Translations under genes and position numbers: made by a program | Shown: positions 45,507 through 55,208 of the stretch, piece by piece | Position numbering within the stretch: the stretch's first letter is position 1 | Layout of the letters: the number at the start of each line of letters is the position of its first letter | The notes under the pieces: generated by a model | The model's database searches: none | What the model was told of the DNA's origin: nothing | What the model saw: the letters and a program-made list of their open reading frames with translations, nothing else | NCBI GenBank assembly: GCA_017527825.1 | Contig: JAFXPO010000004.1 | Span: forward strand, 62,001-126,000 | Length of the DNA stretch: 64,000 nucleotides | Reading direction: 5' to 3' | DNA from: Oscillospiraceae bacterium | GTDB taxonomy: Bacteria; Bacillota; Clostridia; Oscillospirales; Oscillospiraceae

Positions 45507-45533
45507 TTAACTTCTGAAATTATTTGCCGATAT
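45507..45533 (+). promoter_or_regulatory. Sigma-D (FliA/sigma-28) type promoter for cheA
   Basis: TTAA, 15-bp spacer, GCCGATAT. The -10 is identical to the sigma-D consensus. It lies 73 bp before cheA in the 146-bp gap between divergent operons; a TTGCGA/TCGCAA hairpin follows in the leader (about 45564-45580). Confidence 0.7.
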
Positions 45534-45605
45534 AAACTTTAAGAGACCGCGAACAGGCCGTATTGCGACTTTTTCGCAAGAAAAATTTACAGGGGTGAAA
45601 GTTTT

Positions 45606-47705
45606 ATGGGTATGGGCAACGACATGATGGAAGCCTATCTGTTCGAGATGCATTCCATGCTGGAACAGTTGGATGATCTGATCCTTTCCAGTGAGCAGGC
45701 GAAGACCTTCTCACAGGAAGCGGTGAACGAAATATTCCGCATCATGCACACGATCAAGGGCTCCTCCGCCATGATGGAATTCAATTCGCTGATGACCATT
45801 GCACATCGAATCGAGGATATGTTCTTCGTCATCCGTGAAAAGACGATGGACGCGATCCCCGACAATATGCGCCCGGAGCTGTTCGACCTCATTTTCGAGT
45901 CCATCGACTTCTTCCGCAGCGAGATCGAGAAGATCGAGAATGGCGAACCGCCTACTAATGATATCGACACATTCCTTAATAAAATTAATACCTTCGCAAA
46001 TAAAATTTCCGGCGAGGAGAGCGAAGAGGCTCCCGCGGCTGAGGAGACCGCTGCCCCGGAGGAAACCGGCGCGGCGGCAAGCGGGGAGCTGATGGCGTAC
46101 GGCAGCGCGGACTTCCCCTATGGCTTGCAGGTGTTCTTTGACGAGGGCGCGGGCATGGAGAACCTGCGCGCGATGATGCTTGTCAACGCCGTCAAGGACT
46201 TCGTGGAGGAGACGCAGTACGATTTCTACCCCAGTGACGTCCAGCTCAACCCGGAGACGGCGAACTTCATCGTCGACAATGGCTTCTTCCTGCGCTTCAA
46301 GACCGAGGGTGACCGCACGGAGGCGCTCAGCGCGGTGCGCGAGACCGGCTCGGTGCGCGAATACCAGCCCTTTGACTATTCCGCGGCAGCTGCGGCTCCC
46401 GTGGTAGAGGATGCCCCTGCGGTGGAGAAGGATCCCGTGGCGGAGGCGGCGCCTGTGGCGCCTGCTGTCACTGAGATGCCTGCTCAGCAGAGCGCGGCGG
46501 CGCAGCCCTCGGCGAAGCAGCAGCACGTCAAGGAGAGTCTCATCAGCGTGAGTCTCTCCAAGCTGGACGCGCTGATGGCGGTCGTTTCCGAGATCGTCAT
46601 TACCGAGGCGCAGGTCACGGCGTCTCCTGACCTCAAGGGTCTCAAGCTCGACAACTTCACCAAGGCGGCGCGCCAGCTGCGCAGCCTGACCGACAATTTG
46701 CAGGACGTCGCCATGAGCCTGCGCATGGTGCCCGTTTCCGGAACGTTCCAGAAGATGAAGCGCATCGTGCGCGACATGAGCAAGAAGCTTGACCGCGAGA
46801 CGAACCTTATCCTGGAAGGCGAGGACACCGAGGTGGACAAGACTATCGTCGACTCCATTTCCGACCCGATCATGCACATCGTCCGCAACTCCATGGATCA
46901 CGGCATCGAAGAGCGCAAGGATGATCGTATCGCGGCGGGCAAAGACCCTGTAGGAACCATCGTGCTCTCAGCGCGCCAGACCGGCAGCGAGGTCATCATC
47001 GAGATCGTTGACGACGGCCGCGGCGTGGACGATCAGGCGGTGCTCAACAAGGCGATCCGCCAGGGTCTCGCGACGCCGGGCGTCGAGTACGCGCACAAGG
47101 ATATCCTCAACTTCCTGCTCATGCCGGGCTTCTCCACCAACACCGAGGTCACGGAGTATTCCGGGCGCGGCGTCGGCATGGACGTGGTCAAGAGCAACGT
47201 GGAAAACTGCGGCGGCACCGTGTCTATCACCAGCACGCTGGGCAAGGGCATGACCACCACGCTGAAGATTCCTCTGACCATGGCGATCATGGATGGCATG
47301 GAGGTCAGCGTCGGCGAGAGCATCTTTACTGTGCCCATCAGCAATATCCGCCAGATTTTCAAGGCGTCCGATATGCACATCATTCAGGACGAGACCCACG
47401 GCGAGATGATCAAGATCGTGGACAACTTCTACTCCATTGTCCGCGCCAACCGCTTCTACAACATCGACAACGCGGCGGAGACCTTTGACGACGGCGTCCT
47501 GCTCTGGGTGGAATCCGGGGACAATTCGTTCTGCCTGTTTGTGGATAAGCTGATCGGCGAGCAGCAGGTGGTTGTCAAGCCGTTCCCGGAGTACATCAAC
47601 AACTTCGGCATCAAGAACTCCGGCATCTCCGGCTGCACCATCCTCGGCGACGGCAGCATCAGCATCATCCTCGACGTTGCCAACATCTACACGGCTCAGT
47701 CCTGA
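45606..47705 (+). CDS. cheA: Chemotaxis histidine kinase CheA
   Basis: 699 aa. P1 Hpt domain with phospho-His48 (RIMHTIKGSSAMM), a P2-like segment (about 155-255), an Ala/Pro/Val-rich linker (about 260-300), P3 dimerisation helices, P4 kinase with N-box (IMHIVRNSMDHGIE), DDGRGVD and GRGVGMDVV, and P5 CheW-like domain at the C-terminus. It is the central kinase of the chemoreceptor array, phosphorylating CheY and CheB. First gene of the cheA-W-R-B operon, with GGGTGAAAG upstream. No cheY, cheC or cheD is in the window. Confidence 0.96.
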   Translation: MGMGNDMMEAYLFEMHSMLEQLDDLILSSEQAKTFSQEAVNEIFRIMHTIKGSSAMMEFNSLMTIAHRIEDMFFVIREKTMDAIPDNMRPELFDLIFESIDFFRSEIEKIENGEPPTNDIDTFLNKINTFANKISGEESEEAPAAEETAAPEETGAAASGELMAYGSADFPYGLQVFFDEGAGMENLRAMMLVNAVKDFVEETQYDFYPSDVQLNPETANFIVDNGFFLRFKTEGDRTEALSAVRETGSVREYQPFDYSAAAAAPVVEDAPAVEKDPVAEAAPVAPAVTEMPAQQSAAAQPSAKQQHVKESLISVSLSKLDALMAVVSEIVITEAQVTASPDLKGLKLDNFTKAARQLRSLTDNLQDVAMSLRMVPVSGTFQKMKRIVRDMSKKLDRETNLILEGEDTEVDKTIVDSISDPIMHIVRNSMDHGIEERKDDRIAAGKDPVGTIVLSARQTGSEVIIEIVDDGRGVDDQAVLNKAIRQGLATPGVEYAHKDILNFLLMPGFSTNTEVTEYSGRGVGMDVVKSNVENCGGTVSITSTLGKGMTTTLKIPLTMAIMDGMEVSVGESIFTVPISNIRQIFKASDMHIIQDETHGEMIKIVDNFYSIVRANRFYNIDNAAETFDDGVLLWVESGDNSFCLFVDKLIGEQQVVVKPFPEYINNFGIKNSGISGCTILGDGSISIILDVANIYTAQS

Positions 47706-47734
47706 GTCCGCTTGAGTAAAGGAGAGAAAACGAC

Positions 47735-48217
47735 ATGTCAGAAGAACTGTTCCAGAGAGACGCAGACATTGAGAACGCGCTGTCCGACAAGGCGCATGAG
47801 CAGGACGAGGCGAAATACCTGATTTTCCGCTCCAGCAACATCCTTTACGCCATGAGCACGGACTACGTCAGCGAGATTTTTACCAGCGTGGACATCACCC
47901 GCGTGCCGATGGTGCCGGAGTATATCGCCGGCGTCATCAACCTGCGCGGCGCCGTGGTACCCATCATCGACTTCCGCCTGCTGCTCGGTCGCTGGCCGGA
48001 GGAGGACCCCTGCGCGATCATTCTTGACATCGAGGGCACCAGCATCGGTATTCTGGTCGATACGGTGGACCGTATGGTGGATATTTCCAAGTCCGCGATC
48101 TTGCCGGTGCCCGCGCAGAACGAGCACCCGATGGTCAACGGTATGTGCACCATTCCCGGCGGTACGAGCACGGTGATGCTGCTGGACGCTCCGGCGCTGA
48201 TCCGCATGAGCGAATAA
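47735..48217 (+). CDS. cheW: Chemotaxis coupling protein CheW
   Basis: 160 aa. A single CheW SH3-like double-barrel domain with the signatures VPEYIAGVINLRGAVVPIID and GILVDTVDRMVDIS. It links methyl-accepting receptors to CheA. An acidic N-terminal 20-residue extension precedes the domain. SD AAAGGAGAG. It lies 29 bp after cheA. Confidence 0.95.
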   Translation: MSEELFQRDADIENALSDKAHEQDEAKYLIFRSSNILYAMSTDYVSEIFTSVDITRVPMVPEYIAGVINLRGAVVPIIDFRLLLGRWPEEDPCAIILDIEGTSIGILVDTVDRMVDISKSAILPVPAQNEHPMVNGMCTIPGGTSTVMLLDAPALIRMSE

Positions 48218-48253
48218 TTCGGGGATAGAGAGAAAGGGGATCGGGAACGCTCC

Positions 48254-49069
48254 ATGAGCAACGAGAAAGAAATACTGATTTCCGATGCCGATTTTAACCG
48301 CATGGTCAAATTTGTCCAAAGCAACTACGGCATCGACCTTCACGCCAAGCGTCAGCTCATCAACAGCCGCCTTGCCGGCGTCATCAAGAACAAGGGCTAT
48401 GACGATTTCAAAAGCTACGTCGACTATCTGCTGACCAAGGGCAGCGGCGACGATATCAATGAGCTCCTGAGCAAGCTCACCACCAACTACACCTACTTCC
48501 AGCGCGAGACGGAGTCCTTTGACTATTTCGTCAAGAAGATTCTGCCGGAGACCACCGCAAAGCACAAACGCGACAAGATCCTCTCGATCTGGAGCGCCGC
48601 ATGCTCTTCCGGCGAGGAGCCATACAATGTCACGATGTACATGATGGACTACTTCGGCGCCCACTGGAAGGAGTGGGACACCCGGATGCTTGCCACCGAC
48701 CTGAGCGTGGACGTGCTGGCGAAGGCGCAGCGCGGCGTCTACCAGCTGCCGGACAATATGCCGAACCACTGGAAGCGCGAGTATTTCAAGCCCGCCACGG
48801 GCGATCGTTATCAGATCGCGCCAAAGGTCAAGGAGAACGTGATCTTCCGTCAGTTCAACCTGATGGACCCGATCCAGTTCAAGCGTAAGTTCGACGTGAT
48901 TTTCTGCCGCAACGTGATGATCTACTTCGATCAGCCCACGAAGACGGCGCTCATCAACCGCATGTATGACGCCACCGTCCCCGGCGGCTACCTCATCATC
49001 AGCCTTTCTGAAAACCTGCCGCCCGATACGAAGTGGAAGCGCTGCACGTCGGCCATTTTCCAAAAATAA
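48254..49069 (+). CDS. cheR: Chemotaxis protein methyltransferase CheR
   Basis: 271 aa. The N-terminal helical domain precedes a SAM-binding Rossmann domain with SIWSAACSSGEEPYNVTMYM, RMLATDLSVDVL, and IFCRNVMIYFD. It methylates receptor glutamates for adaptation, opposing CheB. It lies between cheW and cheB. No C-terminal TPR or pentapeptide-binding extension. Confidence 0.95.
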   Translation: MSNEKEILISDADFNRMVKFVQSNYGIDLHAKRQLINSRLAGVIKNKGYDDFKSYVDYLLTKGSGDDINELLSKLTTNYTYFQRETESFDYFVKKILPETTAKHKRDKILSIWSAACSSGEEPYNVTMYMMDYFGAHWKEWDTRMLATDLSVDVLAKAQRGVYQLPDNMPNHWKREYFKPATGDRYQIAPKVKENVIFRQFNLMDPIQFKRKFDVIFCRNVMIYFDQPTKTALINRMYDATVPGGYLIISLSENLPPDTKWKRCTSAIFQK

Positions 49070-49086
49070 ACTGAGCGGAGGTTTCC

Positions 49087-50145
49087 ATGGCTATCGCAAC
49101 GAAAAAGATTCGCGTGCTGGTGGTGGATGATTCCATCCTCGCGCGTAAGCTCATTATTGACGGACTGAACAAGTACCCGAACATCGAGGTTGTCGGCTAC
49201 GCCATCAACGCGGTCGACGCCAAGGGCAAGGTGAAACAGCTCAACCCCGACGTCATGACGCTGGACGTGCAGATGCCCGGCATGACGGGCATGGAGTTCC
49301 TGAAGCAGTTCCTGCCGGAGCATCCGCTTCCGGTGGTGCTCTGCTCGTCCATCAACATCGGCGTTTTTGACGCGCTGCATGCCGGCGCGGTGGACTTCGT
49401 CCGCAAGCCGGACGCCACCCAGAGCAACGACATGTTCATCTCTACGCTGGCGCAGAAGGTGCAGGTCGCGTCGCAGGCGAAGGTGCAGCCTCACAGCTTC
49501 TCGGCAAAGGCGGCGGCTGCCAACACCCCGACCACCATCGCCGCACCGAATCTGGGCAATGCGATCTCCGGGCGCATCATCATCGGTCTCGGCGCGTCCA
49601 CCGGCGGCACGGAGGCGACGCTGGAGGTCATGAAGCGCCTGCCTGCGGACATTCCGGGTATGGTCATCACTCAGCACATGCCAACTGGTTTCACCAAGAT
49701 GTACGCCGACCGCCTCAACAAGCTGTGCAAGATGGAGGTGCGCGAGGCGAAGGACGGCGATGAGATCAAGCGCGGGCTTGCGCTCATCGCTCCCGCCGAT
49801 CTTCAGATGCGCGTCGTGCGCTCTCCCCTCGGCGGCTACCGTGTGGAGTGCAAGCCCGGTGAGAAGGTCAGCGGTCACCGCCCGTCGGTGGACGCGCTGT
49901 TCTATTCCATGGCGCAGAACGTCCAGTGCAAGATGGTGGGCATCATCATGACCGGCATGGGCGCGGATGGCGCAAAGGGCTTGCTGGAAATGCGCAAAAA
50001 GGGCGCGTATACCATCGGCCAGGACAAGGAGACCAGCGTGGTCTATGGGATGCCTGGCGTGGCGCACGACATCGGCGCGGTCATGGTGCAGGCACCGTGC
50101 AAGGATATCGCGGGCGCGCTGCTGCGTCATCTGAAATCGAAATAA
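49087..50145 (+). CDS. cheB: Chemotaxis methylesterase CheB
   Basis: 352 aa. N-terminal receiver with phospho-acceptor Asp60 (MTLDVQMPGMTG), linker (about 130-160), and C-terminal methylesterase with catalytic Ser171 in GASTGG, His in ITQHMPTGFT and Asp in GMGADGAKG. It demethylates or deamidates receptors when phosphorylated by CheA. Last gene of the che operon; a 100-bp gap with a putative sigma-D promoter precedes flgM. Confidence 0.96.
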   Translation: MAIATKKIRVLVVDDSILARKLIIDGLNKYPNIEVVGYAINAVDAKGKVKQLNPDVMTLDVQMPGMTGMEFLKQFLPEHPLPVVLCSSINIGVFDALHAGAVDFVRKPDATQSNDMFISTLAQKVQVASQAKVQPHSFSAKAAAANTPTTIAAPNLGNAISGRIIIGLGASTGGTEATLEVMKRLPADIPGMVITQHMPTGFTKMYADRLNKLCKMEVREAKDGDEIKRGLALIAPADLQMRVVRSPLGGYRVECKPGEKVSGHRPSVDALFYSMAQNVQCKMVGIIMTGMGADGAKGLLEMRKKGAYTIGQDKETSVVYGMPGVAHDIGAVMVQAPCKDIAGALLRHLKSK

Positions 50146-50161
50146 TTTTCTCTTCACGCTA

Positions 50162-50188
50162 TTATTTTTTCGGCGCTGTATCCGATAA
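50162..50188 (+). promoter_or_regulatory. Putative sigma-D type promoter for flgM operon
   Basis: TTAT, 15-bp spacer, TCCGATAA. Same spacing as the cheA candidate. It is embedded in an imperfect inverted repeat (TCTTCAC ... GTGAAGA) that may also terminate the che operon. A small GGGT-ttcg-ACCC hairpin lies just before the flgM SD. Confidence 0.45.
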
Positions 50189-50248
50189 TAAAAGTGAAGA
50201 ACCAAGTCAAGGAACGGGTTTCGACCCTGAAAAAGGAGGCGTTCGAGG

Positions 50249-50554
50249 ATGAGAATCCCGGGAGCCAATATTACTGCCGCGGAAACCGCAGCGCGTGTCT
50301 ATCAGGGACAAAATGGCGGAACGAAAAAAGCTCAGAGAGGCGGCAATGACCGCCGGTTCGACAGCGTTACGCTCTCCAAGGGGGACGGCGCGCGCGGTTA
50401 CGAAATGGAACTGCGCGGCAAGATCTCGAACGAGGTGCGCACAGCGACGACCTCCGGTCAGGTGGCGGCCCTGCGCGAGCAGGTGCAAAGCGGCACTTAT
50501 CAAGTTGATCCACGCGAGACTGCCCGCAAGATGCTCTTGATGGAGGTCATCTGA
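50249..50554 (+). CDS. flgM: Anti-sigma-D factor FlgM
   Basis: 101 aa. Disordered, charged N-terminal half, and a C-terminal sigma-binding half with ALREQVQSGTYQVDPRETAR as in Firmicutes FlgM. It holds sigma-D inactive until the hook is complete. AAGGAGG upstream. First of the flgM-flgN-flgK-flgL series, the usual order. Confidence 0.9.
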   Translation: MRIPGANITAAETAARVYQGQNGGTKKAQRGGNDRRFDSVTLSKGDGARGYEMELRGKISNEVRTATTSGQVAALREQVQSGTYQVDPRETARKMLLMEVI

Positions 50555-50555
50555 T

Positions 50556-50993
50556 ATGTACGAGGCGTACCGGGAGTATTTTGCGTTCATGGAGCAGCTG
50601 GGCAAAACGCTGGATCAGCTGACCGAGCTTGCCAAGGAAAAGACCGTCGCGGTGCGCCGCGACGATCTGCTTGCTGTGGACGACTGTATGAAGCGGGAGC
50701 AGGCGCTGGGACTGAGCCTGCGCGCCATGGATAAAAAGCGCGACAAGCTGCTCGCTGCCATCGGGCTGGAGAACGTGACGCTCTCCGGCCTTGCGCAGCA
50801 TTGCCCGGAGGAGCTGCGACCGGAGGCAAAAGCCGCCGCGGACCGGCTCCGGGAACGCTATGACCTTTATCGCAGCGCGTCGGACGTGGCGCGTACCACG
50901 CTGGAGTGCAATCTCCACCAGATCGAACGCATGATGGCGGACGAGGCGGATGCCCCGCTTGGCAGCGGAACCATCGCGGATATCCGGGCGTAA
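50556..50993 (+). CDS. flgN: FlgN-family flagellar export chaperone
   Basis: 145 aa, all-helical coiled-coil protein with the FlgN pattern (FMEQLGKTLDQLTELAKEKT, DDLLAVDDCMKREQALGLSL). It is predicted to chaperone FlgK and FlgL, encoded next. It starts 1 bp after flgM stops; the SD GGAGGT lies inside flgM. Confidence 0.87.
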   Translation: MYEAYREYFAFMEQLGKTLDQLTELAKEKTVAVRRDDLLAVDDCMKREQALGLSLRAMDKKRDKLLAAIGLENVTLSGLAQHCPEELRPEAKAAADRLRERYDLYRSASDVARTTLECNLHQIERMMADEADAPLGSGTIADIRA

Positions 50994-51021
50994 CAAGCGC
51001 TAAGAGAGGAGCTGTGGACAA

Positions 51022-53151
51022 ATGAGCAGCCTGTCGACATTCGGCACATTTACAATGGCGCGTCTGGGCATTTATGTGTCCCAGCAGGCGCTGAACGTGA
51101 CCGGCAACAATATTTCCAACATCAACACCGAGGGCTACAGCCGTCAGCAGCTGGACCAGAAGTCCATGTACTACGGTGCCGCCGACCGTTTCATCACGAA
51201 GTATTCCGTGCGTGAGAACGGCGGCGTCCTGGCGACGGGTGTGAACCAGCTTCGCGATCAGTACCTGGACATCCGTTACCGCAACGAGATGACGAAAGTC
51301 GGGGAAATGGAGACCAAAATCAAGGGGCTGGATCAGATTGCTGAGGTTTTTGACGAGGTTGCCAAGGGCGAGGACGGCGAAGGCGTCCTTGAGGCGCGCT
51401 TCAACGACCTGATCCAGCAGCTTGAAAATCTCTCCCAGCCGCAAAATGTCGGGTTGGACGGCGCGGACGCGCTGGTGCGCGAGGCGGCGGAGGCAATCAC
51501 GGTCCAGTTCAACGACTACGCCAAAAAGCTTCAAACGCTGGACGAAAACCTGCGCGCGGAATTCCGGGACAACGTGGACAGCGTCAACGCCACGCTGACC
51601 AAGATCCGCGACCTGAATACGTCCATTCGCAAGAGTGAAATTTTCGGCACCGACGCGCTGGTGCAGCGCGACGAGCGCAATCTGCTCATCGATAAGCTCT
51701 CCGAGCAGATCGGCATTCACGTCACCTACGAGATGGAGCAGGTGGGCAGCGGCGTCGAGGTCGAGAAAATGATCATCAAGACCAGCGCCGATCCCGGTGA
51801 GACGGAATACACGCTCATTGACGGCGTATATGGCGCACAGATTCGCATTCGCGATCAGGAGACCCTCGGCATTGAGGTGTCCGAGCTGACCAGCGCCCTC
51901 GGCAATCCCGACCCCAGAACGCTCAACGAACTGACGCGAGTCGGCTTCCAGTCGGAGTATATCGGCAAATCGGAGGACTGGAAGGACTTGGACGCCGAGG
52001 TGAAGCGTCTGACGTTCAACTCGGAGGAGGACGCGAAGAACTACGAGGCACAGATCAACGCGGATCAATCCGTTACGAATGTTGACAACAAGGTCTATCA
52101 ATATAAGCTTTCTCAGGAGGAGCTGACGGATGCCGAGATCGCGGCGGGCAAATATGTCGTGCGCCGCTCACTGGTGACAGACTCTACGGAGGCGGATGAT
52201 GAACTGGTCTATGACTACGTCAACATTTCACAGCTCAGAACGACGCAGGTCGGCGATACGGAGCTGTCCGGCGGTTTGCAGGCGATGCGCGAGTTGCTGA
52301 CCGAGGAGGGCGAGTACGCCTCCGCGGAGGACCTTGCCATTGACCCCGACGCCGGCGTAAAGCGCGGGCTTCCGTATTACCGTCAGGCGCTGGATACGCT
52401 GGCGCGTGAGCTGGCGCGGAAGATGAACGAAGCGAACACCATCGAGCCGAAGCAGCTCTATGAGGACGTCGCTTCCGTCCGGTACTATGACGCGCAGAAC
52501 AACCAGCTTCCAACGGAATATGACGCAAACGGCAAGGAGATCGAGCCGAAGGCGGGTTATGCGTCCGTTCGCTATTTTGACGAGAATGACAAGGAGATCA
52601 CCGAGCCTGTCATCAAAAAGGAATACATCGAGTATTACAACGGCGGCGCCCTGTTCACCGACCGGGGAGACAGCTCTGGCATGGCTCGTGTCGACGCCGC
52701 CAATATCACGGCGGCAAACATTTCAGTTTCGTATGGCTGGTCCCACGGTTCGACCCGCGTTTTGCGCTCCAAGGAACCGAACGCGCAGGAGCGCAGCACG
52801 GAGCAGAGCAACATCGACCACTTCATCACCATGATGACCTCGGCGCACAAGTTCGAGTTTGGCACCGCGACCGAGGGGACGACCTACTTCAAGGGAACGT
52901 TTCAGGATATGCTGACCGACTCCATCGCCGGTACGCTGGCGAAGGATCAGAACATCACTAAGTCCATGCTCAGCAATTACACCGCGACCGCAGAGGAAAT
53001 CAATCTGGACAGGGACTCCGCCATGGGCGTGGACCTCAACGATGAGGCGATGAACATGATGATGTTCCAAAAGGCGTATGCCGCGGCATGCCGTCTGATG
53101 ACAACCTATGACGGCATGCTGGAGAAGCTGATCAACGGCACGGCGGTCTAA
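51022..53151 (+). CDS. flgK: Flagellar hook-associated protein 1 (FlgK)
   Basis: 709 aa. The N-terminal rod/hook signature (TFTMARLGIYVSQQALNVTG, NNISNINTEGYSRQ) and C-terminal DLNDEAMNMMMFQKAYAAAC coiled coil are conserved. The middle (about residues 230-600) is expanded and acidic, with repeats of the type SVRYYDAQNNQLPTEYDANG / SVRYFDENDKEI. It is longer than Bacillus FlgK (about 507 aa). It forms the first hook-filament junction ring. Good SD (AGAGGAG). Confidence 0.93.
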   Translation: MSSLSTFGTFTMARLGIYVSQQALNVTGNNISNINTEGYSRQQLDQKSMYYGAADRFITKYSVRENGGVLATGVNQLRDQYLDIRYRNEMTKVGEMETKIKGLDQIAEVFDEVAKGEDGEGVLEARFNDLIQQLENLSQPQNVGLDGADALVREAAEAITVQFNDYAKKLQTLDENLRAEFRDNVDSVNATLTKIRDLNTSIRKSEIFGTDALVQRDERNLLIDKLSEQIGIHVTYEMEQVGSGVEVEKMIIKTSADPGETEYTLIDGVYGAQIRIRDQETLGIEVSELTSALGNPDPRTLNELTRVGFQSEYIGKSEDWKDLDAEVKRLTFNSEEDAKNYEAQINADQSVTNVDNKVYQYKLSQEELTDAEIAAGKYVVRRSLVTDSTEADDELVYDYVNISQLRTTQVGDTELSGGLQAMRELLTEEGEYASAEDLAIDPDAGVKRGLPYYRQALDTLARELARKMNEANTIEPKQLYEDVASVRYYDAQNNQLPTEYDANGKEIEPKAGYASVRYFDENDKEITEPVIKKEYIEYYNGGALFTDRGDSSGMARVDAANITAANISVSYGWSHGSTRVLRSKEPNAQERSTEQSNIDHFITMMTSAHKFEFGTATEGTTYFKGTFQDMLTDSIAGTLAKDQNITKSMLSNYTATAEEINLDRDSAMGVDLNDEAMNMMMFQKAYAAACRLMTTYDGMLEKLINGTAV

Positions 53152-53179
53152 GCCGTCGGCGTGAGAGGGGGAGACGAAA

Positions 53180-54511
53180 ATGTCAAATTTTCGCATCACG
53201 ACAAACGGGCTTTTCCGCACCTATCGGACGAACCTGTCAAAGAACAATCAGAAGCTCAATGATGCGATGATTGGCGTGGAAACGCAGCGCAAGTTCAATA
53301 CCTACGCGGAGGATCCTGCCGCTGCGAGCAAGGCGTGGCGTCTCCGCCGGTCGTACTGGCGCACCGGAGATCATATCGACAACAACAACTATATCATCAG
53401 CAAATATGAAAGTGCCTACACGGCGATGGGCTCCGTCATTGACGGCGACGTGACAAACGGCGACAACGCGTTGGGGCTTAAATCGGTTCTCTCGGCGGTG
53501 GAAGGCGTCAGTGACACCTCCGGTTCCGCGCGCAGGGCGCTGGGTAAGGAACTGCTCCAGACGGCGGATAACATTGTGTCCATGATGAACACCAAATATG
53601 GCGACGAATTTGTGTTCGCCGGCGCGGACGGCGCAAACATCCCCTTCCGCTGGAACGAGGACGGTACCCGCCTGCTTTACCGCGGGGTCGACGTGAGCAC
53701 GGAGAAGCCGAAGAGTCTGGAGGAATTCGGGCTGACGGAAGAGGACATGCAGGGATTGTCCGCCGGGGATTTCGACATGGAACCGCCGGACGATTCCGCT
53801 GACGCGGAAACACTGGAAAAATACGGGAAGCTGCAGGCGTTGTTGACAAAGCCCGACGTGAACGACTATGAAGGGCTGGACGATCCCGCGTATCTTGCCG
53901 CGATGAAAAAACATGACAGCCTCATGCGTCTCAAGGAATACGCCGCCGACTACCGCCGCCGCAACGATGTGAGTTATGGAGACGGCGTCAAGAATTTCGC
54001 GAAGCTGCAATCCATGGCGAAGGAGACCACTTATGTGGACATCGGCATTGGTATGCAGGAGAACGGGTACAATGAGCTGATCGACGGCAGCGCGTTCAAC
54101 TCCGCGGTTTCCGGTCTCAAGTTCCTCGGCTACGGCAAGGACAACAACGTGGTCATGGTCATCAAGGAGTTGGGGGAGATTTTTTCCAACGCCGACCCGG
54201 AAACCGGAAATTACGCCAACGGCGAAGCGGACGAGGCACGCGCCGACGAGCTTTTGAATTTGCTGCACGACACGGTCCGCTCAGCGCAGGATCAACATGT
54301 GCAGCTCAGCGCTGACGCGAAATATCTGACCACGAACCTGAACCAGCTCGAAACGAACAAAAGCGAGCTGGATAAGCAGATCGTCGATGTAGAGGACATG
54401 GACATGGCGGATGCGATCACCAGCATGAACTGGGCGCAGTATTGCTACAACGCGGCACTGCGGATCGGCACCAATATCCTCTCGCAGTCCTTGATCGACT
54501 ATATGAGCTGA
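53180..54511 (+). CDS. flgL: Flagellar hook-associated protein 3 (FlgL)
   Basis: 443 aa, flagellin-like. The N-terminal helix (FRITTNGLFRTYRTNLSKNN, then QKLNDAMIGVETQRKF) and C-terminal helix (ADAITSMNWAQYCYNAALRI) match FlgL/flagellin coiled-coil ends. An acidic central insertion (about 170-260) makes it longer than typical FlgL (about 300 aa). It forms the second junction layer between hook and filament. It lies 28 bp after flgK. Confidence 0.91.
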   Translation: MSNFRITTNGLFRTYRTNLSKNNQKLNDAMIGVETQRKFNTYAEDPAAASKAWRLRRSYWRTGDHIDNNNYIISKYESAYTAMGSVIDGDVTNGDNALGLKSVLSAVEGVSDTSGSARRALGKELLQTADNIVSMMNTKYGDEFVFAGADGANIPFRWNEDGTRLLYRGVDVSTEKPKSLEEFGLTEEDMQGLSAGDFDMEPPDDSADAETLEKYGKLQALLTKPDVNDYEGLDDPAYLAAMKKHDSLMRLKEYAADYRRRNDVSYGDGVKNFAKLQSMAKETTYVDIGIGMQENGYNELIDGSAFNSAVSGLKFLGYGKDNNVVMVIKELGEIFSNADPETGNYANGEADEARADELLNLLHDTVRSAQDQHVQLSADAKYLTTNLNQLETNKSELDKQIVDVEDMDMADAITSMNWAQYCYNAALRIGTNILSQSLIDYMS

Positions 54512-54556
54512 CCGCTCATGCGATGGTGAGCAAGCCACGAAAGGAAGTGTTTCACG

Positions 54557-55177
54557 ATGTATCCTTTAATTGAGATCAAGAGCATTCCTATTGAAATTCG
54601 GATGAAGACGACCCACGCCTCTCTGGAATACACCCGCGGAACAGCTGAAATGGAGATCAGCCGCTCCGACAAGGGGCTGGATATCAAGAGCCGTCCGATC
54701 AAGCTGCAGGTTGACACCTACGAGTCCCGCTCTGGATCGATTCCGCAGGGGACGTCAGCCCCGCTTACGACGCAGGGAATCACCGCTGTGCCGCAGGCGG
54801 ATCGTCAGGCGGCTTACGAGGCGACTTCCGCCTATTCCGATCAGGGTCAGATCATGCTCAACGCCCGCATCGGTCAGGAACTGAACCGTCAGAATCGTCT
54901 GCCCGGCAGTGCGCCCGCGCCTGCGGAAGAGAATCCGGTGGAGCTGGAAACCGGTCTCGCGTTCGAGTGGGAGGACGGGCAGATGGAGATTCGCTATGAG
55001 ATGGACAAGATGAGCTTTGACTGGAAGATTGACCGCGGCTCGTTTGAGTTTACACCCGGCGATATCGAGTTGATTGTCGAGCAGCGTCCGAGCGTGACCT
55101 TCAAGTACATGGGCGGTCCGATCTATGTTCCGCGCAGCGCCGATCCCAATTACGGGGCGGTGGACGTGAAGGCGTAA
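54557..55177 (+). CDS. DUF6470 (YviE-like) flagellar-cluster protein
   Basis: 206 aa, no signal peptide. The N-terminal block PLIEIKSIPIEIRMKTTHAS and the C-terminal TFKYMGGPIYVPRSADP fit the YviE/DUF6470 family found between flgL and fliW in Bacillus and Clostridia. The middle (60-130) is Gln/Thr/Pro-rich. The biochemical role is unknown. Conserved order with flgL and fliW supports a late flagellar assembly role. Confidence 0.83.
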   Translation: MYPLIEIKSIPIEIRMKTTHASLEYTRGTAEMEISRSDKGLDIKSRPIKLQVDTYESRSGSIPQGTSAPLTTQGITAVPQADRQAAYEATSAYSDQGQIMLNARIGQELNRQNRLPGSAPAPAEENPVELETGLAFEWEDGQMEIRYEMDKMSFDWKIDRGSFEFTPGDIELIVEQRPSVTFKYMGGPIYVPRSADPNYGAVDVKA

Positions 55178-55208
55178 TCCGCAGATCAACAAGCTGGAGG
55201 ATAAATCT

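Noticed and set aside
45711..46901. 396-aa minus-strand open frame inside cheA
   Set aside because: Antisense of cheA, His/Arg/Leu-rich, no SD, no domain.
50216..50228. GGGT-ttcg-ACCC hairpin before flgM as a CsrA-controlled element
   Set aside because: No clear paired GGA motifs in loops; csrA is nearby but the evidence is too weak to call a binding site.
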